Of a stretch of 64,000 bases of DNA, positions 29,801-37,334 are shown piece after piece. The notes below the pieces were generated by a model, which was given only the letters and a program-made list of their open reading frames with translations, was not told the origin of the DNA and did not search any database. Each line of letters starts with the position of its first letter. The first letter of the stretch is position 1. Source of the DNA: Flavobacterium undicola (GTDB lineage Bacteria; Bacteroidota; Bacteroidia; Flavobacteriales; Flavobacteriaceae); the NCBI RefSeq assembly GCF_009909155.2, contig NZ_JAAAPM020000020.1:1-64000 (forward strand), written 5' to 3'. The translations under genes were made by a program, and so were the position numbers.

Positions 29801-29922
29801 ACGCCAGGCATAGGCAAGCCGTCATCTAAAGAGACAATTGTCCCTTTTACCCCAAAATTCTGTGCATTCATTACCAATATCGGGCAAAGAAAAAAGAGAA
29901 AAAGAAAAATTTTGTTTTTCAT
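26818..29922 (-). CDS. SusC/RagA TonB-dependent transporter, unit 1
   Basis: The 1034-residue outer-membrane receptor starts with a signal peptide (ending near MNAQ), then a carboxypeptidase-like regulatory domain (about 23-105; GVTVQVSGTNKSTTTDFDGK), a TonB box/plug region (EVVVVGYTSQKKADITGAV; GVGTLGNTTPLLVIDGVP), and a 22-strand barrel ending FTVGLNVSL. It imports oligosaccharides with SusD using TonB energy. It follows the permease gene after about 180 bases that hold a doubtful 47-codon ORF. Confidence 0.95.
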   Translation of the reverse strand: MKNKIFLFLFFLCPILVMNAQNFGVKGTIVSLDDGLPMPGVTVQVSGTNKSTTTDFDGKYSIEGLKGSDTLEFSFIGYVSQSIAIKNTSIINVKLVSGNQQLNEVVVVGYTSQKKADITGAVAVVDMGQLNKQVEPNPLKALQGRLAGVKISSDGSPSGSNTSVLIRGVGTLGNTTPLLVIDGVPTKSGMHELNPNDIETIQVLKDASSASIYGSRASNGVIIITTKKGKSGIMRINFNKYTSFSTYANRLKVLNSEQYGQALWQANINDGLNPNNNNLSYQFDWGVVDGTPKLNKVLVPEYLDNAQTLKSSNTDWYNEISQTGIADSYDLAVSNGTEKGNYLFSVDYYDNKGIVKTSEFKRVSGRMNSSYKLLNNNLTIGENFTINRTNEVTEPGVLDPALRALPLIPVHTVDGLGWGGPVGGMNDRQNPVRLLEYNKDNGYKYLRLFGNAYADLQIIKGLNVKTNFGIDYGSFYKKSLQRSYVSGYLKNDQNSVSIDQSTSDKFTWSNTVTYKFSLGRNNFNVLAGTEMYKDDFANTWLRKDDFIIESPDYMYPDAGTGKSYTGGGATSYSLLSYFGKIEYDFDKKYLFSATLRHDGSSRFGKNNQFGTFPAFSAGWRIAQEDFIKNNAKFVSDLKLRAGWGQTGNQEISNTAIYSLYLANYAGGDPTWGTSFGTAYDISGAGSGILNSGFIAIQTGNNDLKWETTTQTNVGLDYGLFNQKLSGSIDYYFKSTKDILVMPPYLGVIGEGGNRWINGASMENKGWEFSLGYNDATSWGLKYEINANLSMNKNRITYLPPSVQNNYGGNGTTDNILGRPLNSMYGYVADGLFRTEDEVFNSAIQEGKGLGRIRYKDLNNDNVINDKDRTWIGNPNPDYAYGLNISLNYKNFDVSTFFEGIGNVDVVNQKKYQTDFWSVDDVGSNKGIRLLNAWSPSNPNSTIPAISTTDKNAESRFSTYFVENGRYLKLRVVQFGYTLPKETASKFKMDSFRVYLSGQNLWTLKASDFTGVDPENAGFGYPQPRTFTVGLNVSL

Positions 29923-29958
29923 AATTAATGTGGTTTTTAAATTATAACTGGTTAATAA

Positions 29959-30102
29959 TTAGATTTTTATTTCTGTTTTCGCTATCGATGATGCCTTAAA
30001 ATCAGTAAAAGGCTGAGTAGATAAGAAAATTTCCGCAATTACTTTTTCTCCATTAGGACAATGGAATAGTCTAAATAATATTTTTTTACTTGTTCCTGGC
30101 AT
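29959..30102 (-). CDS. Doubtful 47-residue ORF between permease and susC
   Basis: ATG at 30102 opens a frame beginning MPGTSKKILFRLFHCPNGEK and ending at 29959. Its start is 3 bases after the permease stop codon. I recognise no family, no signal peptide and no membrane helix. The corresponding gap in unit 2 is only 36 bases, so this may be an insertion or a gene remnant rather than a functional gene. Confidence 0.25.
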   Translation of the reverse strand: MPGTSKKILFRLFHCPNGEKVIAEIFLSTQPFTDFKASSIAKTEIKI

Positions 30103-30105
30103 AAT

Positions 30106-31425
30106 TTATCTTTTTATTAATTTTTCACTTAATTCTTCAAGAGAAATCCCTTTAGTTTCCGGCATTAAAAAGGCCACAAACAAAAGTTGAAAAACCATCA
30201 TTGCCGCAAAAAATAAAAACACTACACCTGGTCCAATTGAGGAAAATAAAAATGGAATTAGTGATGGGATTACAGCTGCCAAAACCCAATGGGTTGTACT
30301 TCCAAAAGATTGTCCTGAAGCGCGGAGGTGATTTGGAAAAATCTCTGAAATAAAAACCCATATAACTGCTCCTTGTCCAATTGCATGTGAGGCAATAAAC
30401 AAAAACAAAAATGTTGGCACAGCCATTCCTTCCCATTTTAAAAAGAAAGCTATAGAAACAAGACTAAGTGAGATAATGTAACCTATAGAACCGATATACA
30501 TTAATATTTTCCTTCCTAATCGGTCAATTAAAAAGACTCCCAATAAAGTAAACATCAAATTAACAACACCAATACCTATGCTGCTTAGTAAAGCTGTACT
30601 TTCACCTAATCCAGCTTCTTGAAAAATTCTAGGGGAATAATATAGAAAAGCATTAATACCGGATAACTGATTAAAAAAAGCCATTAAAAAAGCCAAGATT
30701 AAAGGAGTACGATATTTTTTTAGAAAGATATTATCATTTGTAGTCGCTGCATTTTTATTGTCGAGTTCTATTTCCTTTTTCAATTGTTCGTAGTCGGCTT
30801 CTTGTCCCATTAAAACCAACACTTTTCGGGCTTCCTCATTTCTGGATTTAGACAATAACCATCTTGGACTTTTGGGTATACTAAAAATAAACAGGGTATA
30901 AATAAAAGAAGGAAAGGCTTGTACCCCCATCATCCATCTCCAAGAATTCTCTCCTGTATTTCTTAACAAATAATTGGAAAGGAAGGCAACCAAAATACCT
31001 AAAACAATATTAAATTGATAAAATGCCACCAATTTACCTCTGTCTTTAGCTGGTGCAATTTCAGAAATATATGCTGGAGCTGCAATCGTAGAGGCTCCTA
31101 CACCCAAACCTCCTATTAGTCTAAAAGCAGCAAAAACAAATGGATTATTGGAGAAGGCAGAACCTATCGCCGAAATAAAGAATAAAATCCCTATCCATAA
31201 TAAGGTATTTTTTCTTCCTATTTTATTGGTTGGTATTCCTCCGAAAACAGCTCCAATAACAGTACCCCAAAGTGCCATTCCCATAACCACCGTCCCATGA
31301 AAGGTATCTGAAGAATGCCATAATAATTGTAATTTTTTATCCGCTCCTGAAATTACAACGGTATCAAACCCAAAAAGAAATCCGGCCAATGATGCTATTA
31401 AAGACCAAACAATAATTTTTTTCAT
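30106..31425 (-). CDS. Sugar porter (MFS) permease, unit 1
   Basis: A 439-residue inner-membrane transporter with 12 predicted helices and sugar-porter signatures: GGIPTNKIGRKN after helix 2, IPKSPRWLL after helix 6, FNQLSGINAFLYYSPRIF in helix 7, and MPETKGISLEEL at the C-terminus. In Bacteroides fructan loci an MFS protein at this place imports fructose; by analogy this one is likely a fructose/proton symporter. It is the first gene of unit 1, so the unit promoter should lie in 31426-31665. Confidence 0.88.
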   Translation of the reverse strand: MKKIIVWSLIASLAGFLFGFDTVVISGADKKLQLLWHSSDTFHGTVVMGMALWGTVIGAVFGGIPTNKIGRKNTLLWIGILFFISAIGSAFSNNPFVFAAFRLIGGLGVGASTIAAPAYISEIAPAKDRGKLVAFYQFNIVLGILVAFLSNYLLRNTGENSWRWMMGVQAFPSFIYTLFIFSIPKSPRWLLSKSRNEEARKVLVLMGQEADYEQLKKEIELDNKNAATTNDNIFLKKYRTPLILAFLMAFFNQLSGINAFLYYSPRIFQEAGLGESTALLSSIGIGVVNLMFTLLGVFLIDRLGRKILMYIGSIGYIISLSLVSIAFFLKWEGMAVPTFLFLFIASHAIGQGAVIWVFISEIFPNHLRASGQSFGSTTHWVLAAVIPSLIPFLFSSIGPGVVFLFFAAMMVFQLLFVAFLMPETKGISLEELSEKLIKR

Positions 31426-31665
31426 TATCTTAAAACATTAAATTCAATTGCTAAGATATCTGTAAAAATTATGCTTGTATTTTGAGTATGTTACGATTTC
31501 ATACAATATTATCACCCTCTATTTTTTAACACACAAAATACTAACAATCAATAGGTTACGCTAAAGTTGCTTTTTATTAAACTTATAATTATTTCAATTC
31601 TGTATCATGAATTTCAATCCTATAACAAATTAAAATTCGAAAAAAAGATGATATAAAAATTAAAC
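31426..31665 (-). promoter_or_regulatory. Likely promoter/operator region of unit 1
   Basis: This 240-base AT-rich gap between the hybrid regulator and the permease must contain the start of unit 1. I found no convincing TAnnTTTG box on the minus strand. It contains an inverted repeat GTATG-N9-CATAC at 31487-31505 (on the plus strand, GTATGTTACGATTTCATAC) and two GTTACG words (31490, 31555), similar to the GTTACAT words near unit 2. Confidence 0.35.
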
Positions 31666-34392
31666 CTACTTTATATCCGTTTTATATTCCTTAGGTGTGA
31701 TTCCAAATTTATTTTTGAAGGAAGTTGAAAAATAACTTGGAGTTGAAAAACCAACTGCGTAAGCAATTTCAGAAATTGTTTTATTAGTTTTTTTGAGCAT
31801 TTCTTTTGATATTTCTAATCTAACATTATTGATATGATCATTAACTCCAATTCCCAAAATTGCTTTTACTTTACGGTACAATTGTATTCTTGAAATATTT
31901 AGATTGGCACCAAGATTATCTACAGTATAAGCAGAATTGCTCAAGTTCATTTCAATAAATTGATTCATTTTTTTTAAAAAACCCTGTTCTGACATGCCAA
32001 AACTATCTGACTGAACGCTTGAAATAGTATTGGAATAATAAAAACGTAATTTCTCTCTATTAAAAAGTAATCCCTTTATTGATTGCGATAAAACTTTTAA
32101 ATCAAAAGGTTTAGTTAGGAAAATATCTGCTCCACTTTCTAAGGCTTTTAAATAGGAATCTTGTTCATCTGAAGCGGTCAAGATTAGTATGGGTATATGA
32201 GAGGTTAGTAAATCTTTCTTTAAAAATTCACAAATTTGATAACCATTTTTATCTGGTAAATTCAAATCACAAATAATTATATCCGGAATTAATTCTAGTG
32301 CTCTTTCTATTGCATTAGTTCCGTCAGAGGTATAAAAAGTATATTCTGAAGAAAATTTATAGGAAACAAAATCCAATAACTCTTTATTATCCTCAATATA
32401 AAGTACAGAATATTTATCTTCATTTTTATTAGGTTCTGAAATCTCAATTACATCTAAATCTAAATAATCCGATTGATGAACCAAATTTAAAACCGGTTCC
32501 TTAATGATTGATTTTTTGTCAAGATGTGCTTTGCCTAATGGTAACAAAATAATGAATTCAGTCCCTTTTTTTGATTTAACATCAATGGTTCCTTTATGAA
32601 GTTCTATAAATTTTTTTGATAAATGTAGTCCAATACCTGAGCTAATTTTATAATTATTTGAACCTTGATAAAAAGCATTAAAAACCTCTTTCAATTCATT
32701 TTCAGGAATTCCCATTCCGGAATCCTTAAAACTTATTTCAACAACATTATTGGTTTTATCTTCTTTGATTGTAATCGAAATTTTACCTTTATCAGGGGTA
32801 AATTTAAAGGCATTTGATAATAAATTAAAATATACTTTATCCATTAAATTTTGATCAATATAAATTTCTAATTCTGGATTATTTATTATCAAAGTAAAAT
32901 CTATATTTTTTTTCTTCGCCACTTTATCAAAATCATCAACTATATTTTTAGAAAAATCTAATATATTGGTTATTGATGCTCTAAGTTTAAATTTCCTCTC
33001 TTCTGTTTTTCTATAATCTAATAGCTGATTAATCAACCTTAATAATCTCCTAGAATTGTTATACATTAAATTAATTTCTTTATTGACTAAAACACCTTTA
33101 TTTTTTAATTCATTTCCTAGAGATTCAATGGAACTTAATATTAATGTTAATGGCGTTTTAAACTCATGGGATAAGCCCGTGAGAAGGCTCAGTCTAGCTT
33201 CATTGCTTTCCTTTAATTCTTCTGCATATTTTTCTATTTCATTTCTTTGGCTGATTATTTTTTCAACCATCAATTCTAATTCTTTCTTTTTACGACTAAT
33301 TATTATCCTTGAATAGATACTGTATATGGCTAAACCAAGGAGCAATATTGATAGGAACAATACTATTTTCAGCAGATTACGTTGAGTTGAATATTTATTT
33401 ACCTGATCTTTTATAACATTCTGCTGTTCTTCTATATCTGATTGCTGGATTGATATCTTATCAAATTGATTACTCATAATATCTGCATTAAGAGTGTCTA
33501 TCAATATCGTATTCAACTTATTATTTTTAGGAACAATCTCATTACTAGCTAACTTTAAAGCTAATTTAATAGCATCACTTCCTCCTGTTGGGTATAAAAC
33601 CGTAGCTTCTAGAATTCCATCTTTAACCAACTGAATTCCCCCATTAGGGCCATTCAATCCATCTACACCAACAAATTTGATTTTTTTGTCTAATCCTTTC
33701 CCTTTAGCAATCTTCCAGGCATTATAGGCGACAATATCATTAAAAGCAAAAACATAATCTATTTTATTTAGACTATCTAAAATTTTTATATAATCATCTT
33801 TAGGCCTTCCATAATTATCCGCAACAATACTGATTAACTTAATACCTGGATATTGTTTTATTATTTGTCTAAATCCTAAACTTCGTTCAGAACCTGGAGT
33901 TGTTGTTGCTTCACCTCTTATCTCTAATACATTCGCATTGCCTTTTGACAAGGAAACAATATTTCTTCCTGCTATGCGACCTACTTCTATATTATCAGCC
34001 CCCAAATATGCCTTGTAATTTGAAGTATTTACTTTTCTATCAACTAGAATCACAGGAATTCCTTCTGCCTTTGCCTTTTCAATTACAGGGACAATAGAAT
34101 CCGACTCAAAAGGTGAAATAATGATAACATCCATTTTATCTTCAATCATTCTTTCTATATCTCTAATTTGATTTTTTGCTTTCCGATTAGCATTATAAAC
34201 CTTTAGATTTATCTCTGAATGGAGTGATGCCTCTATTCCCATTTCATGTTCCATTGATTTTCTCCAAATATCATTGTCAATGCATTGCGAAAATCCAATA
34301 TTAACTGTGGCTTTTTCTTCTTCGGATAATTTACATGAATTAAGTATAAATAGGAAAATTGACAATACTATCAAGCGGGATTTTCTTAACAT
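31666..34392 (-). CDS. Hybrid two-component regulator with sugar-binding-protein sensor (1)
   Basis: A 908-residue one-protein signalling system. Order: signal segment with a lipobox-like LNSC ending at Cys20; periplasmic-binding-protein type 1 sensor (about 30-310; VILVDRKVNTSNYKAYLGAD); coiled linker; membrane helix (about 341-362); histidine kinase with phospho-His H409 (GLSHEFKTPLTL) and ATPase boxes (NLLSNAFKFTP, FKDSGMGIP, GIGLHLSKK); receiver with D709 (IIICDLNLPDKNG); AraC-type DNA-binding domain. The Bacteroides fructan regulator BT1754 has this layout and binds fructose. It lies just upstream of unit 1 and is strongly similar to the regulator at 54151. Confidence 0.93.
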   Translation of the reverse strand: MLRKSRLIVLSIFLFILNSCKLSEEEKATVNIGFSQCIDNDIWRKSMEHEMGIEASLHSEINLKVYNANRKAKNQIRDIERMIEDKMDVIIISPFESDSIVPVIEKAKAEGIPVILVDRKVNTSNYKAYLGADNIEVGRIAGRNIVSLSKGNANVLEIRGEATTTPGSERSLGFRQIIKQYPGIKLISIVADNYGRPKDDYIKILDSLNKIDYVFAFNDIVAYNAWKIAKGKGLDKKIKFVGVDGLNGPNGGIQLVKDGILEATVLYPTGGSDAIKLALKLASNEIVPKNNKLNTILIDTLNADIMSNQFDKISIQQSDIEEQQNVIKDQVNKYSTQRNLLKIVLFLSILLLGLAIYSIYSRIIISRKKKELELMVEKIISQRNEIEKYAEELKESNEARLSLLTGLSHEFKTPLTLILSSIESLGNELKNKGVLVNKEINLMYNNSRRLLRLINQLLDYRKTEERKFKLRASITNILDFSKNIVDDFDKVAKKKNIDFTLIINNPELEIYIDQNLMDKVYFNLLSNAFKFTPDKGKISITIKEDKTNNVVEISFKDSGMGIPENELKEVFNAFYQGSNNYKISSGIGLHLSKKFIELHKGTIDVKSKKGTEFIILLPLGKAHLDKKSIIKEPVLNLVHQSDYLDLDVIEISEPNKNEDKYSVLYIEDNKELLDFVSYKFSSEYTFYTSDGTNAIERALELIPDIIICDLNLPDKNGYQICEFLKKDLLTSHIPILILTASDEQDSYLKALESGADIFLTKPFDLKVLSQSIKGLLFNREKLRFYYSNTISSVQSDSFGMSEQGFLKKMNQFIEMNLSNSAYTVDNLGANLNISRIQLYRKVKAILGIGVNDHINNVRLEISKEMLKKTNKTISEIAYAVGFSTPSYFSTSFKNKFGITPKEYKTDIK

Positions 34393-34524
34393 AGAAATTT
34401 AATTAATTGATTATAATGTGAATTAAGAGTCGAATAAACACAAGAAAGAAACATCTTTCAAACTATTCGTTTTAAACACTGATTATCAGCACATTTTAAA
34501 TGTACCTTACATACTTTTAAACAT

Positions 34525-34830
34525 ATGATAATTCAGACTAAGGCTCTAAAATTAGTAAAAATATACCCATCAATCTGTGAGGAATTTGAAAAAGATTTAA
34601 AATACCCTTGCAGTCGATTTAGAGATAATAACAAATCCGATTTAACAGACCAAGAAATTATGACAATTTATCTATTTGTTATTAAAGAAGAACAAAGATT
34701 TACTGTTAAGCAGATACAATAAATAAATTTGCCTGTGATTATTTACGTTCTTGATTTCATTATCTTAGTTTTTATTCTGCATTTTTCTAATCGTTAGAAA
34801 CATTTGTCAGAATCATTTAGAATTCTTTTG
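34525..34830 (+). pseudogene. Decayed transposase N-terminus (IS982-like)
   Basis: The frame from 34525 to 34722 encodes a segment with LTDQEIMTIYLFVIKEEQRF, resembling the N-terminus of IS982-type transposases. After a stop and a frameshift the sequence continues as FACDYLRS, stop, FHYLSFYSAFF, which recalls the DYLRSWFPxLPSYxAF stretch that follows in such proteins. Several stops and frame changes show it is dead, and no catalytic DDE part or inverted repeats remain. It lies between the first regulator and the fructokinase pseudogene. Confidence 0.5.
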
Positions 34831-34896
34831 AGTTCACCTTTAATAATATAAAATTTGAAAGCCCAAAATTTATTCGTTTAGAAATATGTAAAAAGC

Positions 34897-34930
34897 AAAA
34901 AAGCCCCAAAAAATTTGGGACTTTTTTTAT
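34897..34930. terminator. Decayed copy of the rpe terminator
   Basis: AAGCCCCAAA and TTTGGGACTT pair with one C-A mismatch and are followed by a T-run. The sequence and its right flank up to about 35034 match 19175-19304, so it appears to be a duplicate of the rpe terminator plus the adjoining fructokinase 3' end. Confidence 0.65.
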
Positions 34931-34946
34931 ACCATAAATCATCTGA

Positions 34947-35705
34947 TTAAACCATCATGAACTTTTTTATTTCTTTTTGGGAAATATCAGGGTTGGCTCC
35001 TTCTTGACCTGCCACTAATGCACCAATAGCACAGGCATAATTCAATGATTTTTGTGGCGATTTGCCTCTCAACAATCTTATAATTAAAGATGCCAGAAAA
35101 GAATCTCCTGCCCCAACGGTATCCACTACTTTTATGAAATAACCACTATTGTAATAAAACTTATCATTGTAATACAAAACAGCACCAAAGGCACCCTTGG
35201 TCACACAAACATGCTTTGTATTTGTTTTTTTAGCAATAAATTTAATGTTTTGTTCGAAAGAATGATACGGCGATTCTAATAACTGGCTTATCTCATGTAG
35301 TTCTTCATCATTGAGCTTAATAAAAATCAGTCTTAGACATTAATTCCAGAAGTACTTCTGCCGTATAATATGGCGCTCTCAAATTGGCATCCAAAACTTT
35401 ATATTCTGCCTTATCTAAAAGACCATACAGCGTCGCTCTGGAAACCTCATCACGGCAAATTAAACTCCCAAAAACAAAGGCATCGGCTTCTGAAACTTTT
35501 TCATCCATCTCTTTTGTCTGCAAAATTTTATCCCAGGAAGAAGGATAGTGAATATCATAGGATGCATTTCCTTTATCATTAACCATTACATGAACTACTC
35601 CTGTTTTATAATCTGCCCCTACTTGAATATAATCAGAACTGACTCCCTGTTCATTTACAAAAGACAGAATTCCATTTCCGTCTTCATCAGCACCAACACG
35701 ACTTT
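34947..35705 (-). pseudogene. Fructokinase pseudogene (frameshifted, 5'-truncated)
   Basis: Nearly the full fructokinase body is present and closest to the copy at 56966-57862. An extra A in the run near 35322 (AATAAAAATCAG against AATAAAATCAG in the intact copies) shifts the frame between codons for KLNDEELHE and the preceding LMSK stretch. The 5' end, about the first 50 codons with the GGAPLNVALRMNSLG region, is replaced by unrelated sequence from about 35705. No functional kinase can be made. The 140 bases to the next gene hold nothing recognisable. Confidence 0.88.
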
Positions 35706-35844
35706 TAAGAACGTTCGTTTTTAAGAAACACTTTGCAGAGCTGGTCTAATAAACCCAAAAACTACTTTTCTCCAATCACACTTCCAATTTCTATCTTGAA
35801 AAAAAGTTTGAAAAAATTGAACCATTCAGAATTCTACAATAGAT

Positions 35845-37317
35845 TTAATTCCAAACGGATTTTAACTTCCAAGCTGAAAAATTCATTTTTGTTCCATTTT
35901 CTTTTGAAAACACCTCAATTCCTGTTTGTGTTTCGCCAGGAAAAGTCATCAATGAAAAGACATCTTTTCCTTGATTTGTAAACAATTCTATACTCGATTT
36001 GTCTACATAAATATGCATTCTCAATTTACCGTTTTCAGGAGTTACTTTTGCACTTGTTTTACGAGCAAATTTCTCAATAGGAACATTAGAACAATTTGTG
36101 CGATCTATAGTTAACGAGTCATTTTGTGTATTGTAACTAATTGAAACTTTTCTTCCATCTCCCACACAAAGATTAAAGCCAAACACATTTGGTTTGGTAG
36201 TAGAAAATACTACATCTAGTTCATATATGTTTTCAGTCGGTATAAATTGAGGTAATTTATACGTTCCCTTTTTTAATTTTTGATTAAAAATTACAGGAGA
36301 TTCTCTAAGGGTTTTTAAATTCTCCTCTGGTTTTTGAATCATTCGTAGCCCTTCTGAAAAAGTTTTCAATTCTAAATCACGAGGTATGGACCAAAACCCT
36401 TTACCCCAGCTTGATGGAACCAATAGGGCATAATCCCAAGTTGCTATCCACCCTATTGTTGTCGTTTTTTTTAATGTATTATCATAATCGCGAAACACTC
36501 TTGAAGCATAATAATCTAATCCTTTGTCAACATATAAGGGATATTTCTCATTATCAAGCTTAAAGTTTTTACCATCAAAATCACCGATAAAATATTGTTC
36601 CCTTGCCCAATCTATTGAAACAACCATTACCCATTTTTTATTATTGGGATTGTTATCTACATTTAATTGAAATAAATCCGGACATTCCCACACTTTATCC
36701 TGAGTGCCTGCTGGACCAAAATCACTCAACCAAACCCATTCTTTTAGATCGGTGGATTCATAAATTTTCACCTTTTTCTCTTTTGCTTTTGCAACAACCA
36801 TAATCCATCTTGATGTAGGCTCATACCAAAATATTGTTGGATCACGAAACTCTTTGCTTTGGAGATCAATAACTGGGTTTTGTTTATAATATTGAAATGA
36901 ATTTCCATCATTACTGAATGATATCCCTTGCGCTTGATTTTCTGACGCCTTCGTAAAAATTGTATATGCTGCTATCCAGGCATTTTTACCAAAACCCGAT
37001 GTGTTATTTTTGTCAATGGCTACAGATCCTGTAAAATAACGAATGGTGCCATCATCTCCTTTTAATACATCATTTGCTGTTTGCTGATAATGTACCAGGT
37101 CATTTGAAACCGCTTTTCCGTGACCAAATGTGTACAAGTGATACTGATTCTGATAATATATCAAACCACAAGGATCCCCAATCCAGCCTTCAATTGGACT
37201 GTAATGGTATTGTGGCCGATACGGTTCCTGGCGATTTGTTTTGAATACTTCTTGTGCTGTTATTGGTGTTGCTAACAGTGTAAAAACTAGTATAGCTATT
37301 AAATTTTTCCACTTCAT
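35845..37317 (-). CDS. GH32 beta-fructosidase, secreted
   Basis: A 490-residue GH32 enzyme with signal peptide (cleavage near PITAQ). Catalytic residues are complete: D48 in GWIGDPCG, D159 in FRDPTIF, E211 in WECPDLFQL. The N[D]P context is GD-PCG rather than ND-PNG, a common exo-type variation. A C-terminal beta-sandwich follows from about residue 340. It lies 17 bases after the LamG-GH32 gene at the end of unit 2. It probably trims fructo-oligosaccharides in the periplasm; linkage preference is unknown. Confidence 0.9.
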   Translation of the reverse strand: MKWKNLIAILVFTLLATPITAQEVFKTNRQEPYRPQYHYSPIEGWIGDPCGLIYYQNQYHLYTFGHGKAVSNDLVHYQQTANDVLKGDDGTIRYFTGSVAIDKNNTSGFGKNAWIAAYTIFTKASENQAQGISFSNDGNSFQYYKQNPVIDLQSKEFRDPTIFWYEPTSRWIMVVAKAKEKKVKIYESTDLKEWVWLSDFGPAGTQDKVWECPDLFQLNVDNNPNNKKWVMVVSIDWAREQYFIGDFDGKNFKLDNEKYPLYVDKGLDYYASRVFRDYDNTLKKTTTIGWIATWDYALLVPSSWGKGFWSIPRDLELKTFSEGLRMIQKPEENLKTLRESPVIFNQKLKKGTYKLPQFIPTENIYELDVVFSTTKPNVFGFNLCVGDGRKVSISYNTQNDSLTIDRTNCSNVPIEKFARKTSAKVTPENGKLRMHIYVDKSSIELFTNQGKDVFSLMTFPGETQTGIEVFSKENGTKMNFSAWKLKSVWN

Positions 37318-37334
37318 ATCAATACTATTTATTT

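Noticed and set aside
34525..34722. Intact small protein of 65 residues
   Set aside because: Downstream sequence continues the same transposase family in other frames with stops, so it is a remnant and not a complete gene.
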